Assembly (NCBI GenBank): GCA_021234155.1
Contig: JAJEKV010000005.1
Coordinates: 24,875,584 to 24,939,583, forward strand
DNA length: 64,000 bases
From: Isoetes taiwanensis
Taxonomy: Eukaryota; Streptophyta; Lycopodiopsida; Isoetales; Isoetaceae
Reading direction: 5' to 3'
Made by a program: the position numbers and the translations under genes. Shown here piece after piece: positions 11,887-23,309 of this stretch; position 1 is the first letter of the stretch; every line of letters begins with the position of its first letter. Below the pieces are notes generated by a model, which worked only from the letters and a program-made list of their open reading frames with translations, ran no database searches and was not told the origin of the DNA.

Positions 11887-13090
11887 ATTCCCTCCCTTCC
11901 CAAGGCTGATCGTCCTCGATCATCTGCCTTAGGGAGTAACAACCTTTCCCAAAGCTAGTCAACTGACTATCCACTTTGCTGGAATATCCACCTTTCTTTC
12001 TAAGCTAGTCACCTGACTTTTCTTTAAAACCACCTTTCTTTCTAAGCTAGTCACCTGACTATCTGCTTTGAAAGGATTTCTTCTAGGCTGGTAAACTTAC
12101 CATCTGCCTTACAATTCTAAGGGTCTGGCTTCTGTGCTGCAGTCACAGTTGCCCCCTTCTAAACTCTAGAGCAACATTCCATTTGAAAAAGAAACTCCTT
12201 TCTTAACTCAAATCAAAACTATGCTCAAACCATTCAACAATCACATGTCTATACAGACATTTAACTTTACTTATCTTTCAGATAATCAGTCTGAATTTCG
12301 TACTCTCTCCCTCAGGCTTCTGCCTTTTCCTTGTCAAACTTAGCGTGGGAACTTTCAGGAACTTCTTCTGCAACACGAACATGGGCAATCTCTGCAACAG
12401 GTCGTGCTACTTGTTTCTTAGCAGTTTCATTTCCCTTTTGCTCATTTGAACCTCATGAATACGCAACCAACACTCGGCACCCAGAACGCAAACCCTGCTA
12501 GAACGTGGCAACTCACAGGGTTTATGTTTCGGGGGCCCTATAGAATGTCTTCAAACAAAGGAATTGCAAGTTTTCTGTAAGCCACAAACAAAGCATCATA
12601 CTGACCTTGCTATCACATCTTAAAGAAAACGCAGGTAAAATTAACATGCAGGTATTTTCTGTTAACCTTAACCCTATGGAGCTTCAAGCATAACTACCAT
12701 TTCACTGGCATCATGCAGTGCAAGCATATTCCACAACTTTAATTTATCTCTTGTTTTACGTAGATTGCAATAATTTGCTCTCTATTATTAAACAACTGCA
12801 ATTCACATATGCTTTCACAACTCATTTCCATAATTTAGTGGAATAATTTACTGTTGTAGGTATCCAGTTAAACCATTAGATTGCTACGACATTTCTTTTT
12901 TAAAGGAACGGCTTGCAGCATCTACATTCTAAAGCTTTCTTCTGTCGTCTAAGTTTTCCTTTTTCTATGAATGCACATCATAAAGATATTATCCAGTAAT
13001 GCACTCAATCCTGACAGAGCAAAACTTGGAAACGTTGTAAGGTCCTAACACAAAATTGTTAACAAGATCAACTTACTTTCTGATACCAAT
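11887..13090 (-). other. Internal region of element B, no pol genes
   Basis: No protease, reverse transcriptase or integrase can be read in any frame. Near 11955-12060 there are imperfect repeats of the phrase AAGCTAGTCACCTGAC. On the minus strand, around 12450-12315, a stretch of about 46 codons without a start is rich in Ala, Lys, Glu and Val; it may be a gag relic, but I cannot assign it. Confidence 0.6.
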
Positions 13091-13899
13091 TGATACAAAC
13101 GGTCCTCTCTATCTGCAAATCTATCTGCAAAACTAACCAACACGGTTAATCCAATTAACCTGGAACTCCAGATCAAGTTCTTCTGGCACTACTTATCCAC
13201 CCAACCGGGCTCTGATTTGCAAACACGGCAAGTCTAAGCTCAAATTCCTCCCAATTCTGAGAGTCTGCTAGCCAGCTGGATAGTCTCTCGGGGATTCTCT
13301 GGAATTCTCTAGAGCTAAGGAAAGCACTCAATTCAACCAAATTATCAGGATATCTACAGCAGACAAACTTCTATCTCATACAAGACACTTCCGTCTGCTC
13401 TCTATTCTGCAGATCAATGGCTTTTATGCTATTCTAGAAGGTATTTTTGTAAGCTAATTTAGATTCCCCTTACCTTTTTATGCCAAATCTGGCCATCTCG
13501 TACCCTTTTTCTGCTAAGCTTAGCTGATCCGATTGCCCTTTCTTGCAATCCGGGCTGGTCTGTTAGCCCAGGTGCTATTTTCGGCCACACCAGGCCATTT
13601 CGGCTAAAAGTTGAGTCGGCAGATCAGTTTGCCGTGGTCGCTACAGTGGTAGCGGCCTTTTTCCCCTTTTTTTTAAACACATTGTTAACTAGTTCGTTAT
13701 TTAAACGAATATTTAGATTGCAATGGTTCCTTTTATTATAACCTTGTTTTTATTTCAATGATTCCTTATTGTAAGTTGTGACTTTAAAAACGCCTAAGCT
13801 TTAACATTCAATCAAGTTATAAAATAAAAAGCCCTTGCCTCTGTGTTTGTTTCCGCAAATCCTTTCTCTGAGCCACGCCCCCAAGCTAGTGCCGTATCA
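13091..13899 (-). repeat. 5' LTR of element B (809 bp)
   Basis: Direct repeat of 11078-11886. It adjoins the methionine-tRNA primer site at about 13074-13090 and so fixes the minus orientation of the element. Confidence 0.85.
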
Positions 13900-15580
13900 G
13901 ATTTCCATTAGAAAAAAGAAAATTGAAAAATTCATTTATCTTGGCCCTTATATTTGCCTCCTTAGGAAACGTGCCATAGACCATGGGGTAAAAAAAAAAT
14001 TCCTATCTCCCCCACGACCTATTTTTTCTTCCCAGCCAATCTCCCCATGCCGCATGGAACATCCGGGCGTGTGGGGCAGTGGAGGTACCGAATCCCACGT
14101 GGATATCGCACGCAATAATTATAAATTAACGTTTTATTTTTCCTTATATACCTTGAGCTGCCAAGTCTGAGTTTGCCTGTGGGATATATCGTTGAAGATT
14201 TTCAAGAACCCTAAAACCTGTGAGCGCCAAGATCCGGTCGATTAGGCCAAACCAACTGTGCAATCATACCCTAAACCTGCCGAATAATCCTGTTTAATGC
14301 CAAGAACATGTCTGAAAAACAAAAAGACAGAGAATTGCATGGAATTGATCAAGAATGCAACAGAACAGGGGATTTACAAAAGGGGCTTTTCAACAGAGAA
14401 GAAATTCGAGGGCTTTAAGGCGAAAAAGCGATTGTTTGCTTTGAAGACAGACCGACTTGCTTGATTGAAGCTTGATTCTGACCTCCAGACTTGATTTGCA
14501 ACTCGGATTATTGACTAAATTATCTGAGTTGATTGAATGTCTACCTATTTGATCCTGTGCCCAAGACTCGGAGCTTGGGATCCATGTTATTTGCCTTTGT
14601 ATACCTGATTTAATTGAAAATCCGACCCTTGTTGTTGAATTCTGGTGCTATACATTGATCTATTCTCAAAAAAGCAGTTATTGCTAGAGTTTGTCTACTG
14701 CATTCTATCCCAGTAGTGTGATATCATTTATTCGACATCTAAGCATGCTTTATACAAGTATCAATCAATCCCTTTGATTTCCCGATCCATCAACACAAGT
14801 CATTGAATTGCCATAGCAGAAGTCAGCATAAGGCCACATAGTGATGCATAAAAATGCCTAGAGTGCCAAGATCATTGCCTCAAACATGATTGTTGCAAGA
14901 ATGATGGAATTCATATGCATCCCTTTCATAAATAAGTTTGCTTTCGCAACTGTTCTAGATTTGTAGCAGTCAGTCAAAGAAAATTCAAAAAGAAAAAGAT
15001 CTCAAGCTCTATCTGCCAAGAGCACCAAGGCTCTTGGTGTGCAGACCTGTTCAGAATAGGCAAGATTTTCAAAGCTCCAAAAACTACTTCCAGTAACAAG
15101 ATCATAAATCGAGTTCTCTGCCAGGGACATTGACCTAAAATTGACTCAGTTAGGAACAACTTTTTGATCCATCTAACCTTGTCAAATCCTTTCAGACTTT
15201 TGTGGCAAGATAAATATAGGTCTTGAGTATCTGTGCAATCAAGAATCACAAGCAAAGCTCAAAGGGTGTGCATTTGGCAAGCTTTTCCCTGAGATAGACT
15301 TTTTGTCCTTTAGGGAAAGTTGTGTCAGATGATATCTTAAGCATTATCCCCAGAATTTTTGCACTCAGATTGGTTGCCTTAAGCAACCTGGAGGTTCTTA
15401 ACCACTGAGGTTGAAGGTTTTTCCAGGAACACCTTCAACACAAGGTCAAAAACAAGTAGCCAGAGTAAATCAAGACAGAACTCTCTCAAAGGGAAAGGCT
15501 CTAGTGATCCACAGTACTTTTGATCTGCATAACACTTTGAATTCCATTCTAGAATCCAGTAAAATCAATCTCATGAACAC

Positions 15581-16733
15581 TTGCCACATAAGCAGTATAA
15601 TAAAGGAATTGTTATATATTCTGGACCATCTACAAGAGATAAAGGAAAGCAGTCTGGAAAACTCGACTCCAATGACAAGAATTCCAGTGACAAGAATACA
15701 GTCAAAACCAAAATCAATGGAAATGAGGTTCCATTAATTAAAAATATGGAAAGTACCGAGCAAAACATGGAAACTGAGCATCCTGGCTCAAAATTATGTA
15801 TGTCTCCTGTAGTTCCTACCTCACTAGCTCGTGATATATCTTCATCGGCACATCAAGACATTACTAGCAACTCATCCAAAGACACTACATCCAAGGTTTT
15901 CTGTTCTAATAGCTTTAACATTCTAACTGATTTATCTGAGGATTTTTGTGCAGACACATTGGAGCCAATTGCCTTTGTCCCATCATCCTTAAATCCTCCT
16001 ACTTCAACCTTCCATGAACCAGATCTCATTGACCTTTCTCCAAATACTAATTCACAGACAATTCCTACAGATAATTTTGGTGGCCTCTCCCCAGTCATTG
16101 CAGACCAGATAGCAGAACTTCAGCAGGATCTGAATTTAAATAATATGGTCATTAATGATTCTCAAGACAGTACTCAAAAGAGCAGTGATCTTAGAATCTC
16201 ACAACAGAATAGCCTTGAGAATGTGGACAGCAATAAAGGGATGCATAGATACAGATATGGACCAAATATGTGAAAAAGAAGACAGAAGCACAGGTCTTTT
16301 GAAAACAAACAGATATGGCTCCAATGCAGAATTGGTCAGCAATACAGATGCTCAACTTAACATATCCCTGCATGTACAAGATATGCAACACCAAGATAAT
16401 CATGAACTGAATGCAAATATTAAGGATTTGGAGCAACTCATTCCCAGGCAAGTTAAAAAATCTCAAAACCTAGATATTTTGACTTCTAATTCTTTATTAA
16501 ATTATGAATGCTGCAATTCTAAATTTTGGGAATATTCACACTCCTTAGCAGATTATAATAATGAAAAAGAAAATTCGGATCCTAATGCTTTTACTGAAGC
16601 TAATTGGGAAGATGATACCTATCTGCAAAAATCCTCTGATATAATCATAAAAAAGGAAAAAAGCCAAAATATAAGAAAGGGCAAGCCTCATCTGAAACAC
16701 CTGCAGCCAATATCAGACAAAAGAAAAAATTGA
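15581..16733 (+). pseudogene. LINE ORF1-like remnant
   Basis: Two overlapping frames (15581-16273 and 16155-16733) encode a Ser/Asn/Asp/Gln-rich, low-complexity protein directly upstream of the endonuclease frame. Plant L1 ORF1 proteins usually carry an RNA-binding domain and a CCHC knuckle; neither is visible, so this is either the disordered part of ORF1 or a truncated copy. The switch of frame near 16200 indicates at least one indel. It is assigned by position rather than by a domain. Confidence 0.5.
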
Positions 16734-16777
16734 GAAATCATTAAGTCTGGCTGCCCTTAAATTTTAGTTCCTTTGCT

Positions 16778-17591
16778 ATGAAGATCTTGTCTTGGAATTT
16801 AAGGGGCATTAAAGGCCCTCTTAAAAGAAGACGAGCAATTGCCCAAATTAGACAATACAATGATGATATTATCATGCTCCAAGAATTGAGGTTACCTCAA
16901 TTTGAATGCTCCAACCTGGCAGATTGGATCTCCCCAGGCAGTGCCTCCATTTGGATTGAAGCTACAGGTACCTCAGGTGGCTTATGCATTATTTGGAAAA
17001 ACCTTAAGAACATTTCTCTATTCAATAGCCCCTGCAAATCATGGCAGGCTATCACTTTCTCCTCAGCTGAGAATAATTTTGGCATCATAAACATTTATGC
17101 TTCAACAGATTCAAGAGATAGAGAAACTCTTTGGTCGAATATAGACAGCTGGCTGCTAAATCATGACATTTCAACTTGGATCTTGGGGGGAGACTTTAAC
17201 AATATTCCTTCTTGTGACCTCAAGGTGGGTAAACAGCTAAATTTATCCTCCAGTGAAAAGATTTCTTGGGATAATCTTATTGATGACCATCTTTTGCATC
17301 ATATTCCATCATCTACTGCAAAATATACATGGAGTAACAAGCAAGAGGGTAACAAAAGAGTTTTTTTGTGCCCTAGATAGATTCTATATTACTAATTTGA
17401 CCAATGGCTTTTGGGACAACTGGTTGGTAACTAGTGATGAATGCACCTCGATTTCAGACCACCAACCTCAATTCTTAACCATTAAACATGAAATTCTGCT
17501 AAATAGACAGGGCAATATTCCTTTCAAATTCAATTGCTCTCTGCTGAAATCTGAGGCTTTCTGTGCTGATTTTAAATCCTTTTACTCCAAT
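16778..17591 (+). pseudogene. LINE ORF2 endonuclease domain
   Basis: From the ATG at 16778 the frame opens with ILSWNLRGI, followed by LQELR (metal-binding Glu) and GGDFN, all signatures of the LINE apurinic-type endonuclease that nicks target DNA for reverse transcription. A frameshift near 17350 moves the reading to the frame with LDRFYI, and SDHQP, the final catalytic motif, follows at about 17455. The frame is cut at about 17591 by an inserted repeat. All key endonuclease residues are present although the frame is broken. Confidence 0.85.
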
Positions 17592-18570
17592 GTCGTCGAT
17601 TCGCGTAGCGAATCGGCATTCTTGCTCAAGACGAGCATGCATGCATTGCATGCGTCGCATGCATGCATCGCATGCGTTTTGGGCCGTTCGTCAGGTTGGG
17701 CGTTTGCTACTTATTGCGAGTTCTTCATCAACGTTTCATCGGGGCTTTCCTCTTCTCTCAGCATACCTTATTCTCTTTGATTTGTTTCGAGGCGGGGAGG
17801 GGCTTCTTCCTGCACCTGGTTTGGCTAATTGGCGTTGCTTTCCTCTTTGTCTTTTTAGGCCTTTAGCCTTCATCCTGTGACCTTAGCCCTCGATCCTAGT
17901 TTGTTAAGGAAGTCCTTTGGTATTCGGGCGCTTTGTTGGTTTTCATGCAGTCGCGATTGCAAGAATGTCGTCGATTCGATTAGAGCGAATCGCATTCTTG
18001 CTCAAAGGCGGCATGCATGCATCTGACCATCGTCGCATGCATGCATCGCATCGTTTTGGGCGTTCGTCGGGTTGGGCGTTTGCTACTTATTGCGAGAGTT
18101 CTTCATCAACGTTTCATCGGCTTCCTCTTCTCTCAGCATACCTTATTCTCTTTGAACCCACCCTCCCCCTTCTTTGTTTACTATATTTTGTACAAGTTAC
18201 ATTTATCATGTTTTTCCACCCGATTGGGTGATGCTTTTTCCACCCAATTGGGTGATGCTATTCTTTGGTATGTTTCTCGTTTGTTGTTGGTGATGTGCAG
18301 GTACAGATTGGCGAGCGCCATCCGTTTTGTCTTCTCCATGCGCGGGTTTTTGGGAGCGATTCTATGCCTTACGTTTGTCTAAGCCCCTTGCCGAAGGCTT
18401 ATCACTAGGGTTTTTCCTCGAAAACCCGAAAGGGCGGGGTTTTTTAATCCCGGTGATAAGCTTTCGGCAGGTACATCAGCCACTCATCTCTTAGCATTGT
18501 ATTTGTTTTTGGGGTCCAAATGTTATAATTGGATTTTCCCTTTATTTTTCGTGGGTAGTTCGCATGTGTG
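17588..18570. repeat. Insertion in LINE ORF2 with two ~190-bp direct repeats
   Basis: LINE reading stops after 17591 and resumes near 18570-18600. The insert holds two direct copies (about 17590-17780 and 17965-18158) that each begin ATGTCGTCGATTCG, carry an inverted GATTCGC/GCGAATC-type repeat and CATGCATGC palindromes, and end CTTATTCTCTTTGA. A 24-bp duplication of a palindromic CACCCAATTGGGTG-type motif lies at about 18218-18258, and the 18389-18469 hairpin is at the end. No coding frame is convincing. No target duplication was identified, so the class of the element is unknown. Confidence 0.6.
18389..18469. repeat. Hairpin with conserved T-rich core
   Basis: Arms 18389-18405 and 18453-18469 pair in 16 of 17 positions. 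The roughly 47-nt core has GGGTTTTT, CCCGAAAGGGCG and GGTTTTTTAATCCC blocks. Nearly the same core occurs on the other strand at 36402-36442 with different arms. Confidence 0.7.
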
Positions 18571-21480
18571 CGGCTATCCACTGTCCACCATTGTAGAAAT
18601 CTGCTGAGATGCCAATCTCCCAAGAGTTAGCTTGAACAATTCCACCTCTATGAGGGAATTCTATTCCAATATCAAAGCTGCTAAAGGCTGGATTAAAAAT
18701 TGGGCCAAAAATTACCATGCTCAGAGGAATGTTGAGAAAAACAAATATTTGCATAATATTAAAAATGTAAGAATGCAGCTCCAGAATGATCCTCTAAATC
18801 TTAAGCTCCATTTATTGAAAGGTAATTTGGAAAATTCAATCAAATTGATAGAGGAATTTGAAGCTAAAGGTGCTGCTATCTCATGGAAGTCGAAATATCA
18901 TGCCAATTTAGATAGATAAGGGCAACTCTAAATTCTTTTTCAGGGTAGCCAAGAACAAGCTTTTCAAATCCAATATTTCCAAAATTCACTCTGATGACAA
19001 TACCATTTTAGACAATCACTCTGATATCTCGAATTTCTTCAACAGTAAGTATTCTGATTTATTCTCTCAACAGCCTTATGGCTCAAGTATTACCAGCAAG
19101 GCCAATATCTTTTATGAAATGGTTCAGAATATTCCCAAAAATCAGGTTCCTGCTGAGATTGATCTCATGAATGAAAATTTATCCAATCCACCTGGTCTTG
19201 AGGAGATTTTTAAAACCCTATCATCTCTAGCTAAAGGAAAAAGCCCTGGTCCTGATGGCTTCCCAACTGATTTTTACATTCACTTTTGGGATATCTTACA
19301 TTGTGATTTCTCAAGAATGATCCATGGCTTTTGGCTATCTAATCATCTTCATCCTGCAATCTATGCTGGTCTTATTTCTTTGATTCTAAAAAAAGAGGAC
19401 CCTTCAGCATTCTCAGACTGGAGACCAATTTCTTTGACCAACACTTCTTATAAGGTATGTGCTAAAATTATTGCCAATAGGGTCAAAGGCCACCTCCAAA
19501 ATGTTATAAGTTCTTCTCAATCTGCTTTTCTCCCCAACAGGTATATTTTAGATAATTACGTTGCTGCTGTTGAGGGGCTTCACTGGAATAAGCATACTGG
19601 CCAAAATTGTGTTCTCTTGAAATTAGATTTTTCTAAAGCTTTTGATACAGTTCATTGGAACTTTATTAACTTTGCCCTGTATCTTGGTTTCACTGAAAAG
19701 ATCATCAAATTGATACATGGTCTGAATTCTAGATGTCAATCTACAGTACTGATTAATGGCCCACCAGGCACTTTTTTCCAATCTGGCCATAGGAGTAAGA
19801 CAAGGTTGTCCTCTTGCCCCATACATTTTTATTGCTGTCACTGAGATTCTTACTCGAGTTATCAATCACCAACAGAGTGGGTCTGATCTTGCCTGACAAT
19901 ACATCAAATATGAATATTCTGCAATATGCAGATGATTCTTTCAGCTTTCTCCAAAATGATGCCTCAAATATCACTGCTTATCTAGATATTATCAAGGCTT
20001 TCAGTGCAGCATCTGGCATCTCCCTAAATCTGAATAAGTGCAGTATTATTGGAGAGACAGATCAACAAGTCATTTGTGGAATTAGTTGCATAAATTCCTC
20101 TCAAGCTTCTAAGCTTTTGGGGTTACCTCTGTCTTTGGACAGTAATATTAAGGGTTTATGGAATCCTATCATTTCCAATATAAAAAGGAAATTGAATTAT
20201 TATGGCAACTGTCTTTCGATGGCAGGTAGAACCATCATTGCCAATAGTGTTATTGCAAGCTCTCACATTTACTTCTCTTATGCTCTGCTTGCTCCCAAAT
20301 CTATCTATCTGCAGCTAGAGAAAATTGTCAGAAACTTCATATGGGGCAAAAATCATCTTATCAACTGGAACTACCTAACTAAGCCTAAATCAAAAGGTGG
20401 CATTGGATGTAAAAATCTTTTCCTTCAGGGCTCAGCCTTAGTTGGCAAACATATTTGGAAAGCTCTTTTTCAAAAAAATAATCCAGCCACTGTATTTATT
20501 AAATACTGGTTGGAAAAATGCAAATTTAAAGGCCACCCAACCATTGAGCATTATTTGCCTTCTTCTGCCTTCTTTTCAATCCAGCCTGCACCTGACATCT
20601 CACCTATTATGAGAAATATGATCATTGCTTGGAATAAAATTTCTGGTTGCTATGAACATCAGGGGGTTAATAATTTTAATACTCATACTTCAATTTTCTG
20701 GAATTCTACTCTCTCAAATTCTAGAAATACTCCCCTAGCATTCAAGCATCCTAGGATTTACAGGAAATGGAAAAATGCTGGAATTAATACCATTGGGGAT
20801 CTACAAATAGATAATAGATGGATCACATGGACAGCTCTAAAGAGGAAATTGAATGGTACTCTGTCTGATAAAAAACTCTACAACTACATAAAAGCCTTTT
20901 TATCAACTTCTGATCTCAGAACTAATGCCTTGCTTATGGACTGGATTTGTAAGGATAAGCCTAAATATAAGGTCTCCACTGTATACAGCCTGCTAGCAAA
21001 CAATGATAAGCCTTCTAAATCTAAACGTTACTGGAATATCAATGATGAGTTGGACTTTAAACTCTGCAAGAATATTTGGCTTTCATTCTGTGCCCCTAAA
21101 TTTTTTTTCTTCATTTGGTTAATGGCAAATAAAAGCCTTCCTAATTTGGAATCTGCTGCCAAACTTTACAATCCTAGCAGACTTAATAATGGCCTGGTCC
21201 CTATATCTCGATTTGTGCTTTATGTCAAGATTCAGTGAAGTCAATGACTCATATTTTCCATTGTAGGAAGCTAAATGACTTATGGAATATGTGTGAGGAT
21301 AAATTCAATGTTAAAAAAGCTAAATCCTTCATTGATTATTTTCTAACCAATGATGCTTTCTATAACACTATTCTTTTCATTATTTTATGGAATATTTGGA
21401 AACACAGGAACAAGCAGAAATTTAATTTGTACTTGCAAAAATTTTATTCAAAAGCAAAAAAAAAGTTAATTCTTTAAAAG
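18570..21480 (+). pseudogene. LINE ORF2 reverse transcriptase and C-terminus
   Basis: After the insertion, ORF2 resumes in the frame containing VSLNNSTSMREF. The reverse transcriptase shows KGKSPGPDGFP (about 19240), DWRPISL (about 19420), KLDFSKAFDTVHW (about 19620) and the catalytic YADD box (about 19925), with a frameshift near 19790 and stops near 18917 and 21236. The C-terminal zinc-binding region ends with ILWNIWKHRN at about 21385. The domains and their order are those of plant L1 ORF2. The protein cannot be made intact. Confidence 0.85.
21215..21411 (+). repeat. LINE 3' segment, left copy of a duplication
   Basis: These 197 bp, from GTGCTTTATG to CACAGGAACA, recur almost unchanged at 23022-23220 on the far side of the copia fragment. 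The sequence is part of the LINE zinc-binding C-terminus. Confidence 0.85.
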
Positions 21481-21514
21481 AAAGAATTTAACTGAAAAAG
21501 ATTTCCAACCCTTT

Positions 21515-22222
21515 TTGCAAGAAAGAAATTTTTCAGAGAAAGAATTAAAGGATATGGAGAATGTGCCATATAGAGCCTTAGTTGGATGTTTACTTTATCT
21601 TTCCAACAACACCAGACCTGATATTTCATATATTGTAAATGTTCTTAGTAGGAGATCTCATAACCCAAGTAAAGAACACTGGCAAGCAGGGAAAAGAGTA
21701 CTCAGGTATTTGAAAAACACTCATGATTTTGGCATAACATATGATTCAGATAATCTGGAACTTTCTGCATTTAGTGATGCTGACTGGGGAGGAGACCTTA
21801 GTTCTAGAAAATCTACATCTGGATATGTAATCTATCTAGGTGGTGGAGCAGTAAATTGGAAAAGCAAAAGACAAACTGCTATAGCAATGTCAACTGCAGA
21901 GGCAGAGTATGCTGCTTCATCCTTGGTTGCAAAGGAAATTACTTGGCTTAGAAGACTTCTAGAAGAATTAGAGTGTGCACAAGAAAATCCTACAAAGATA
22001 TGGACAGACAACCAAAGTTGTATTGCAATAGTCAAGAATCCGGTTGATCATGAAAGGACGAAACACATTGAGCTCAATATTCATTTTATTAGAGACCTAG
22101 CTGAGAAAAAGTACATTCAAATGTGTTATGTTAAAACAGAAAGTCAGGTTGCTGATATTTTTACAAAGGCTTTAGCAGTTGGAAAATTTGTGCAGCACAG
22201 GAACAGCTTGAAATTGACATGA
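21515..22222 (+). pseudogene. Copia pol C-terminus, RNase H domain
   Basis: An uninterrupted frame of 235 codons holds the end of the copia polyprotein: VPYRALVGCLLYLSNNTRPD (the region following reverse transcriptase), SDADWGGD with the first RNase H aspartate, KSTSGY, STAEAEY with the catalytic glutamate, and IWTDNQS. The Ty1/copia RNase H motifs are present and unbroken, but all upstream domains are missing, so this is a fragment. The frame runs open upstream into the junction with LINE sequence at about 21420-21500. Confidence 0.85.
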
Positions 22223-22432
22223 ACATATGAATCTGAAGTTATGGGGAAACAAGTGAAAACAAGTTGCAGGAAGATGTACTGAATATGCAGTTGGAAACAC
22301 AGTATGCATTTACAGTTGCAGGAAAAATATACTGAACATTGTTTGTAGTTGAAAACACAGTCTGCATTTAACAGGTTTCAAGCTGCACAGGAATTCTTTG
22401 CAAGATTATTTAATTATATGGTGAAGGAGGAG

Positions 22433-23021
22433 TGTTGGAGTTCACCATATAATCGTGATTCTCCGAGATCATGTTAACCTAACTCAACAAAGTTGATGTG
22501 CCCGTGTAAATACAAACATCTACCCTAATGGTTTATATGAACCTAAAGGGTGTGTATATAGTGTAAACGACCATTGGTTTTACATGGTTAATGGTTGGCT
22601 TCATAATTTGGAGCCAACCGAACATTCAAAAAAGAAGGATTTACAGGTGGCCCGGATTCTCTGCCATAACTGTCGAAGCTGTGAGTTTAATGGACGGTGC
22701 AGCTGGAGGACATATTGACGATGAGATTGCAGTGTTCGGCAAGGGATCGATTGATCTAATTCACCCATTAGCTCAATCTGAAGACCATCGAAATTGCTAC
22801 AGTATTTTGTTTGAACCCAAATGAACAGTGTTCTTATTTGAATATTTTATCATTGTCATTGTTACGCTTGATAAAACAATTATTGAAGGTGTTTATCTAT
22901 GAATTGAGTTGTTGAATTGGTTGAAGTTTTTTTTGCTCTAGTAAAGTTGTTGTGCTAGAGTATTGTTGTGGATTTAGAATAATTGCATAAATTGTTCTTT
23001 AGATAAGGCTTGATTCCAACA
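22433..23021 (+). repeat. 3' LTR of the copia fragment, 589 bp
   Basis: Starts TGTTGGA after the purine tract and ends TCCAACA. The 77-codon frame inside it (22591-22824) is LTR sequence. Confidence 0.8.
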
Positions 23022-23220
23022 GTGCTTTATGTCAAGATTCAGTGAAGTCAATGACTCATATTTTCCATTGTAGGAAGCTAAATGACTTATGGAATTGGTG
23101 TGAGGATAAATTCAATGTTAAAAAAGCTAAATCCTTCATTGATTATTTTCTAACCAATGATGCTTTCTATAACACTATTCTTTTCATTATTTTATGGAAT
23201 ATTTGGAAACACAGGAACAA
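23022..23220 (+). repeat. LINE 3' segment, right copy of the duplication
   Basis: Repeats 21215-21411, then diverges after CACAGGAACAA. The same zinc-binding C-terminal frame can be read through both copies. Confidence 0.85.
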
Positions 23221-23309
23221 TGTTTATATGGGAACCATCCGATCTCCATTTTTTGGATTAAAATAAACATCATTCATGAATTGCAAAGTACTGCTACTAT
23301 TCTCATTAA

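Larger units (their letters stand above)
11078..13899 (-). mobile_element. Complete non-autonomous LTR element 'B'
   Basis: Two 809-bp direct repeats flank 1204 bp with no pol domains. The outer termini read TGATAC and GTATCA. On the minus strand the 5' LTR (13899-13091) is followed directly by ATTGGTATCAGAAAG, a primer-binding site for initiator methionine tRNA, and the 3' LTR is preceded by the purine tract GGGAAGGGAGGGAA. The flanks are GATTC and GATTT, a five-base target duplication with one change. The uninterrupted paralogous sequence near 25230-25260 shows the empty site. About 20 differences between the LTRs, counted by eye, suggest a modest age. It resembles a LARD/TRIM-type parasite of an unseen autonomous partner. 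Confidence 0.85.
10290..15440 (+). repeat. A-family LTR copy A1, split by element B
   Basis: After removal of the 2.8-kb element B, about 2.3 kb remains. The 5' part is rich in CCACATCA/CATCACC repeats (U3-like). A TATATA at about 14148 is followed by a GCCTGTGGGATAT block shared with 25488. The 3' part carries CCCAAGACTCGGAGCTTGGG at 14570 and ends ...ACACCTTCAACA at 15440. The same 3' block recurs at 38480 (plus), 40057 (minus) and 46988 (minus). The 5' boundary is approximate. Confidence 0.65.
15441..21480 (+). mobile_element. Decayed L1-like LINE
   Basis: The order is an ORF1-like region, an apurinic-type endonuclease, a reverse transcriptase and a zinc-binding C-terminal region, the order of plant L1 LINEs. 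It begins where A1 ends and runs into a copia fragment. It is interrupted by a repeat at about 17588-18570 and has several frameshifts. No poly(A) tail is seen at this copy because the 3' end is rearranged. Confidence 0.85.
21481..23021 (+). mobile_element. 5'-truncated Ty1/copia fragment with 3' LTR
   Basis: It contains the end of pol (RNase H), a purine tract GAAGGAGGAG (22423-22432) and an LTR at 22433-23021 with inverted ends TGTTGGA/TCCAACA. The 5' half of the element and the left LTR are absent. The right flank begins GTGCT, matching the LINE target sequence at 21215-21219, so the original insertion was probably inside the LINE at that point. Confidence 0.85.

Noticed and set aside
13835-14170. 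111-codon frame
   Set aside because: It spans the end of the element B LTR and the A1 LTR, so it is chance reading across a transposon junction.
18389-18469. Helitron 3' end
   Set aside because: A hairpin is present, but there is no CTRR terminus directly after it, no A-T insertion site and no Rep/helicase sequence.
22591-22824. 77-codon frame
   Set aside because: Within the copia LTR between 22433 and 23021, with no domain.
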